A stretch of DNA of 64,000 bases from the NCBI GenBank assembly GCA_036346405.1, contig CM070562.1:108266999-108330998 (forward strand), given 5' to 3'. The notes beneath the pieces were generated by a model. That model was not told where the DNA came from. It ran no database searches and saw nothing but the letters and a program-made list of their open reading frames with translations. Below are positions 59,100 through 64,000 of the stretch, in pieces. The position numbers were made by a program, and so were the translations under genes. The DNA comes from Phyllostachys edulis. Lineage: Eukaryota > Streptophyta > Magnoliopsida > Poales > Poaceae. Each line of letters starts with the position of its first letter. The stretch's first letter is position 1.

Positions 59100-60889
59100 C
59101 TCCTCCCGACCAGTTGGACCTCCTCCCAACTAGTCGAGCATCCTCCCGAGAGCCTGTTTTTAATTCAGTTCTTTGTTGTTGGTTCTAGTTTGTTCTGTTT
59201 GGAGTTCTTTTGGTTTTTATTTAGTCTTTATTTGATTTTACTTCGTTCTCAAGTGTAGATTTTGACGACTCCGGAGAGCCCGAGTACTTCGAAGAAGACT
59301 CTCAAGCTTTTGAGCAAGACAAGTTACACCCTTGATCATATTGATCCCAATATTTCAAATTATTTAAGTTCTGTTTCAAATTATTATTGCATGCTTATTT
59401 GAATTTAAGTAATTCAAATCCCTGTTTTAACGTTATAGTTATTCCCAATTCCTTTGTATATTCAAACTTGATTATTGATTCGACCACCCCTTGTCACCAT
59501 AGTAAAGAGCTAGTTGGTACATTAGTATGAGCTAGCACGTTTCAAAACTCTATGCTTAGTCAAAACTTAAACCCAAAACTCTTGATTTGGGGAAGTTTTA
59601 CTGCCAAAAGACCAATGTTGTCAAATGTTTTAACCATGACATTAGGTTGTCGTGGGAATTTGCAAATGTTTTTTGTAAAGCAAAGCAAAATAAAATTTGG
59701 TTTGGACTTGGACGAACTGGTTGTTTGGATGGGTGCATGTTCATGCACGGGATCGAGTCATCTCTATGATCGAGGCTTAGGGTTCTGTAGAAGTCGCCCA
59801 AGTCAGTTAAGGATCGATATTCGAGTGTATTTTGCTATGCCTCACCGTGCAACCACATGTCCGGAATGGGCAGGACCTGGCTGACTAATTTGCAATGTTC
59901 CATCGTGGTTGTTCCATCCGGTTGTGTGGGTGTCTTGATGACCTACTTTCATTTATTCCCACCTGGCGCAAAAGAGGGCTATGAACCCGGCGGGTCTCTA
60001 TCCAAAGGGGACGAAACCCTAGCGAGGGGGGACTACGGTGGAATGACGCATTGTAAAGGCCTTGTCACGAGCTCTAGACCGCTTATCTTCGGTAGTGAGC
60101 AGTGGTATCGACAAATGCCAAACAAACTAGAGAAATCGTGTCTTGCAGGTAAAGCTGTACACCTCTATAGAGTGCAAAACTATTCGAATAAACGTGTCCA
60201 TGGTCATAGACAAGCTAGCAATGCTGCTCCAAGTTAGATTTTGGTTTTGTTTTCAAAAGACCTCTTTGAAATGGTTTTGGATGTCTATCCAATGGGTTTT
60301 GGGCAGAGAGCCTTGTGATAGGAGGGTATCCTTCACTACTTGTTGATGAATGTTATCCAACTATAAAACTGAGATTTAGAAAATGAATTTTAGTTATTGT
60401 AGAACTACTTTGGAACTTAGTACAAGTATTTGAAAAGAAACATGGCTTTATGCAAAGATAACCCTATAAGACCTCCTTTGAGATATCCTTGTATGCATTG
60501 CATTCTGTTACTTGACGGGTGTGACTTACGAGCACGGTTGTTGCTTGATTCTGTTGAGCAGGAGAGGTTGTCTACGAGGAGGATGAGGACCAGGACGTCT
60601 AGGCTGCACCCTCCAGTTGATTGCTTGTGGCGAATCGAGTGGTCTACTGCTTTTGTTTCCGTTGTGTTTTGTTTTTGGTCGGCCCTTAAGCCGTTTTTGT
60701 AATCAACTCTGTTGCTAATTAATAAAGTTGCGTTGATGGATGTTACCACCTTTGTTTACTGTGTGAGCTAGCCGTTGATCCTTGGGACTAGCTCAGTTGT
60801 GCATAGGGCATTTCGGGACCTCCCGGTTCCATTCTCTAGGGCCACCCCGTGGTCCTGAGAGACCTCTAGGGGAGGTCCGGTCCGCCACA
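59100..60889 (+). mobile_element. LTR-type fragment nested in the hAT element
   Basis: Contains two acceptor-like AGs followed by acidic tails: DFDDSGEPEYFEEDSQAFEQ...LHP (about 59,259-59,335) and EVVYEEDEDQDV (about 60,562-60,601). A possible LTR end reads GGTCCGCCACA at 60,889. The left edge was not found. Three near-copies of AGTTGGACCTCCTCCC sit at 59,090-59,150. Confidence 0.4.
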
Positions 60890-61038
60890 GGTGCCAACCC
60901 AAGCACTACACGTCGCGTCGGGCCATACAAGTTCGACCCATCTATGTGCTGGTCGTGCTATGTCTGGATAGGACCAACAGTATCGTGCCATGGGTTAACC
61001 CAACAGGCACGGCCTATTTTACCACCTCTACTCGTATG

Positions 61039-62200
61039 TATAGGACAAAGATACTATAGGATTAACTGCTCGTAGTATGTGATATGCCGGAGCTCTAACC
61101 TTTCCACACTAAGTTATGCAAGTTTGTTTCAGTTAGCCGCATGTTTGGTTTGTAGACTTACTTATGACAAGATTCATTTTTTGATAATGGATCCACACGT
61201 TAGTGACTCAAAAGAAGTATGACAACCGAAGTGTGGCTTAATTTTGATGACCTGAGTTTGACCAAAAAAAAAATACGGCAGACTTGTACAACATTAGTAA
61301 TGATCGATCCCTCGTGCATTAGCCGCATAGGCACTGTTGAGTTTTTATATGGTACTGCATAAATCTATCTCCTTTCTTATGTTCTAGGCTTTTAATATGA
61401 GGTGAGGAGAGGAGAGGAGATGCGGGTAGGGGTGTGTGAGGCCGCTGGTCCCAGAGATCTGGTGGTTGCGGCTGGTGTTGGGACGCGGTCGCCTGGGGCA
61501 GGCGGGCACATGGGCGCAGCAGCCTGCCCTTCCGCCTCCAACAACTACTTACTCCCTCCTCCTATATCCAAGTCTCGATCCATTTTCACATACATTATCC
61601 ATCACAAGTTCACAAAGCAACATCTACTGTTCCTACTGGTAGTAAGTACAGTAAGTAACACACACAGGAACAATGGAGCAGCAGAAGTGACTCCAACTAA
61701 TTACTACCAGTGCAAACACCAAACAGCATGCATGGTTGATTTGCCACAAGTCTAAACCTCTCCTTCCCCATGATTTTACCATTACCATTAAACCAGCTCG
61801 AGAGCAATGAGTGAGTAGCAGTAGTATTTTACTACGGTACATTGTTAGCTGCGTGTATGCCACGTGTAGTGAGTACCTAGTAGGCTAGTAGTACTGTCAA
61901 GCCTGGCCGGCCAGCTAGCTACCGGTTAGTGCTACCACTGCAGCAAGCAGTCGGGCTCGAGCTCCCCACCGTGGGTACGTAAAATCCGGCGGAGTATGCC
62001 TTTTGATGCTGCGGTCTTCCGCGCCCGGTTCTGCCCCTCGGTAAGCCACGCGTGGTTCGTCCGGTCGAGGGGCAGTTGGGTCATTTCCGCCGCCTCGTGT
62101 TGCCACAGATCTAGGCACCCTATTTCAGGTCATGGGGAAAGCCAAATACTAGCCAATTCGTGTGGATTGGAATTGGACGCTTCAAAGAAAGCGTAGCTAG
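61039..62200. other. Intergenic, no gene recognised
   Basis: Mixed composition, with a GAGGAGAGGAG patch near 61,400. Nothing specific was identified. Confidence 0.35.
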
Positions 62201-62208
62201 GCTAGACT

Positions 62209-62237
62209 GAGAGAGAGAGAGAGCGAGAGAGAGAGAG
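62209..62237. repeat. (GA)n tract
   Basis: An almost pure GA run of 29 bases (one GC interruption). In plants such tracts can bind BBR/BPC-type GAGA factors; a role here is only possible. Confidence 0.9.
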
Positions 62238-62746
62238 GCGGCCTTCCTCTCTCTACCTGTTGAGACTTGAGGCTGTCCGGGTTGCAGTTGCAGGGGAAGG
62301 AGAGGAGAGGAGAGGAAAATTGGGTGAGGGGAAATTTGCTGCTGCTGCTTTGATAGCTCGCCTCATCTTCGTTTCTTGAATGTGTATGATCTTTTGGTCT
62401 AAAGTGTGGTCTTGTACATGTCGTCCTTGTATATACTACATGCATTACATTGCATGACGGTTTTTTTTTTATAGTGCTTGTGCCTGCCTCCCTGTTGCTC
62501 TGGCTTGTTCAAAGCTAGCCCTCTTGCTTTTGCTTTCTTGGTCTCTTACACTTGCCTTTTTTTCTTGCTGAGCTTACTGCAGGAGGGGCATGCAGGAGAG
62601 TAAAATGGGGAGGAGGAGCTGAGGAGGAGGCGGCGGCATTGGAGGCGGCGAGGCCAGCCCAAAGGAGATTTGGCTGGGTGGGTCCGCCGCCCAGCTGAGG
62701 AGAGGACGGGGATGAGGAGCTCCCACGTCAAAGGAGAGGGGAAAGC

Positions 62747-62753
62747 ATAAAAG
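62747..62753 (+). promoter_or_regulatory. Candidate TATA box (ATAAAAG)
   Basis: ATAAAAG lies about 30 bases before a CACAAGCCACACAAGCC stretch typical of transcript starts in grasses. The purine-rich DNA that follows could be a 5' leader reading out of the window. No transcript evidence is available. Confidence 0.3.
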
Positions 62754-62779
62754 GGGAGCAGGGGAGAGGAGAGCTACAC

Positions 62780-63900
62780 AAGCCACACAAGCCAAAGCAA
62801 GAGAAAGGAAGAAAGCGAGAAAAAAAGCTTCAGAAAGGAAGAAAGCGAGCAGGAGCAAGATATATAACAACTACAAGAGCTGAGAGCATCTGGTGCTTCC
62901 ACCACCACCGTGCATTGTCTGCCCCCTCCTCCCTCTCTTTTTCCTTCTCCATTTTGTGTCTAGTGTCGTGTGTGAGTGGAGGTCAAGACTCAAGAGGTCG
63001 TGCTCTTCAACCAGGCCATGGCATTGCAAGAACAGGAAGAGGATGATGGTGATGATGGGGAGGAGGAAGATGAAGATGAGAGGGGATGATGATGATGAGG
63101 GTGTGGGTGTGGGGGAGCTGATTTCCCCTTGTCCTGAGGTGTGCTGTCCACCTGTCGAGTAGTAAGATATTGGCACAATAGGCTCAATCACTTTTTCTTT
63201 CTTTTGTTTTCCTTGTTTGCTGTGCTTGCTTTTTCTTCCTTCAATTCATTACATACTCTTTCTTGTGTAATTTCTTTTTGCTGTTGTTGGTGGTTTGCCT
63301 GCTTTAGAATGGAAGGAAAAAGATTGGCAAAAAAAGGGAAAAAAAGAACGAAAAAAGGAGCCGGGTGAAAGCATGGAAATCTCCTAGCTTGTCCTGTCCT
63401 CTTGTTGTGTTGTGTTTAACAGTGTTTGAGATCACCATGTGAGGTTCTGCTGCCCTTGTTTCAGCACGCACTGGTCTGGTGGATGAACCAGAGAATGAGT
63501 GAGCGGCACGCAGAGAGCGAGCACAAGCATATAATTGGTTGTGCTGGTTTGTGGTGCCATGATGAGTGTTCCAAACGTCCAGAAGCAAAGTCCAAGGAGA
63601 AGAATACGAAGAAAGGGGCGATGGATAACGGAGATGCAGCCCTCCATGCTTTCGCCAACCCTCCATGCGCTTTTAGCCGTTTCCATGCCTCCTCGCGCGC
63701 AGGCCGTGGGATCGGTGGACCTGTTGCTCGTTTAGCCTCCCGATTCCCTCTGCCTCTCTTGCCTGCTTCCCCATTTCATCGCCTCGGTTTGATCAAAGCT
63801 TGTGTCACTGTGTGTCTGTGGCTCTGCTCCAGCACCAGCCCAGGCATGCATAGCTAAGCTAGGAGAGAAGAGACTACAGCTGCTGTTACTCGCTGCAGCT
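62780..63900. other. Promoter- or leader-like right edge, no confirmed gene
   Basis: Purine-rich stretches alternate with pyrimidine-rich ones. A 23-residue acidic open frame (ATG 63018, stop 63089: MALQEQEEDDGDDGEEEDED...) is the only notable coding-like piece on the plus strand and could be an upstream ORF. Confidence 0.3.
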
Positions 63901-63916
63901 GGGAGTACCCACCTGA

Positions 63917-63988
63917 TCCGTGGGGCCGGCCATGTACGCGCGGCCCCCGCCGGTGCCGATGATGTCAATGATCATAAACACCGTCTGA
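63917..63988 (-). CDS. Possible 72-nt exon of an unknown gene
   Basis: On the minus strand, between TTAACTCAG and CAG|GTGGGT, a 24-codon open stretch reads TVFMIIDIIGTGGGRAYMAG and then PTDQ. Both splice sites are plausible and the length is a multiple of three. The family was not recognised and neighbouring exons were not found, so this may be chance. Confidence 0.22.
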
Positions 63989-64000
63989 GTTAAGACCCAT

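Larger units (their letters stand above)
57789..61030 (-). mobile_element. Dart-like hAT transposon, 3,242 bp, with LTR debris inside
   Basis: Ends TAGAGGTGG and CCACCTCTA are flanked by a perfect 8-bp duplication CTCGTATG (57781-57788 and 61031-61038). Subterminal GGGC/GCCC motifs and the TAGAGGTGG end recall rice Dart elements. The minus strand keeps a hAT transposase C-terminal relic near 58,290-58,385. From about 59,100 to 60,889 the sequence is LTR-type instead. Confidence 0.88.

Noticed and set aside
62577..62602. Resemblance to miR528 (AGGAGGGGCATGCAGGAGAG)
   Set aside because: It differs from the mature miR528 sequence at several positions, and the upstream TGTGCCTGCCTCCCTG does not pair well enough for a precursor.
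63485..63530. Possible miR156-like word (GAGTGAGCGGCAC)
   Set aside because: The full 20-nt match and a matching star arm are absent.

Overview
This window looks like nuclear DNA from a grass, probably Oryza or a close relative. The main reasons are two related elements set in (TA)n microsatellites (the arrangement described for rice Micron), Dart-like hAT ends (TAGAGGTGG), Stowaway and Tourist-type MITEs, two intron-rich plant genes, and dense nested LTR retrotransposons. Nothing prokaryotic was seen: no operons, CRISPR array or rRNA, and no tRNA was noticed by eye.

Only two genes are convincing. At 2,966-7,549 (+) lie the last seven coding exons of a plant STE20/FRAY2-like protein kinase, whose catalytic domain must lie left of the window. 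At 11,301-14,642 (-) is a complete 11-exon ATG18b-type PROPPIN of 375 residues with its FRRG phosphoinositide-binding motif intact. The two genes converge. Their shared 3' border was duplicated in tandem: a decayed copy (7,690-8,460) sits beside the kinase, and the matching copy (10,727-11,731) holds the live ATG18b end. Between the copies are a Micron-like element and a broken gene of an unrecognised family.

The kinase introns carry a 134/136-bp-LTR mini-retrotransposon, a hAT MITE, a Stowaway MITE, a Mutator-type element with a perfect 9-bp target duplication, and a LINE 3' end with a 13-bp duplication.

From 15.3 to 49.3 kb the DNA is almost all transposon. It runs: an inverted-repeat-bounded block (15.3-20.06 kb); Micron-like and Dart-like pieces (20.2-21.0 kb); a decayed Ty1/copia element (21.0-30.8 kb) invaded by a Tourist MITE and a 2.67-kb solo LTR; and a MULE (about 31.57-48.49 kb) whose transposase is split by an inverted solo LTR of the same family and by a 10.6-kb Ty3/gypsy element with matching AGACC target sites. 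The gypsy element has a spliced, antisense, coiled-coil reading frame after pol, and LTRs with a row of four hairpins that show a compensated base-pair change.

From 49.3 to 64 kb there are a fold-back PIF/Harbinger-type element with a near-perfect 50-bp hairpin, an intergenic tandem duplication (52.6-54.7 kb), a Tourist-like MITE, a candidate solo LTR (55.75-57.52 kb), a Dart-like hAT with an 8-bp target duplication (57.79-61.03 kb) carrying LTR debris, and a GA-rich, promoter-like right edge where I found no certain gene. All calls come from reading the sequence by eye; no alignments were run.
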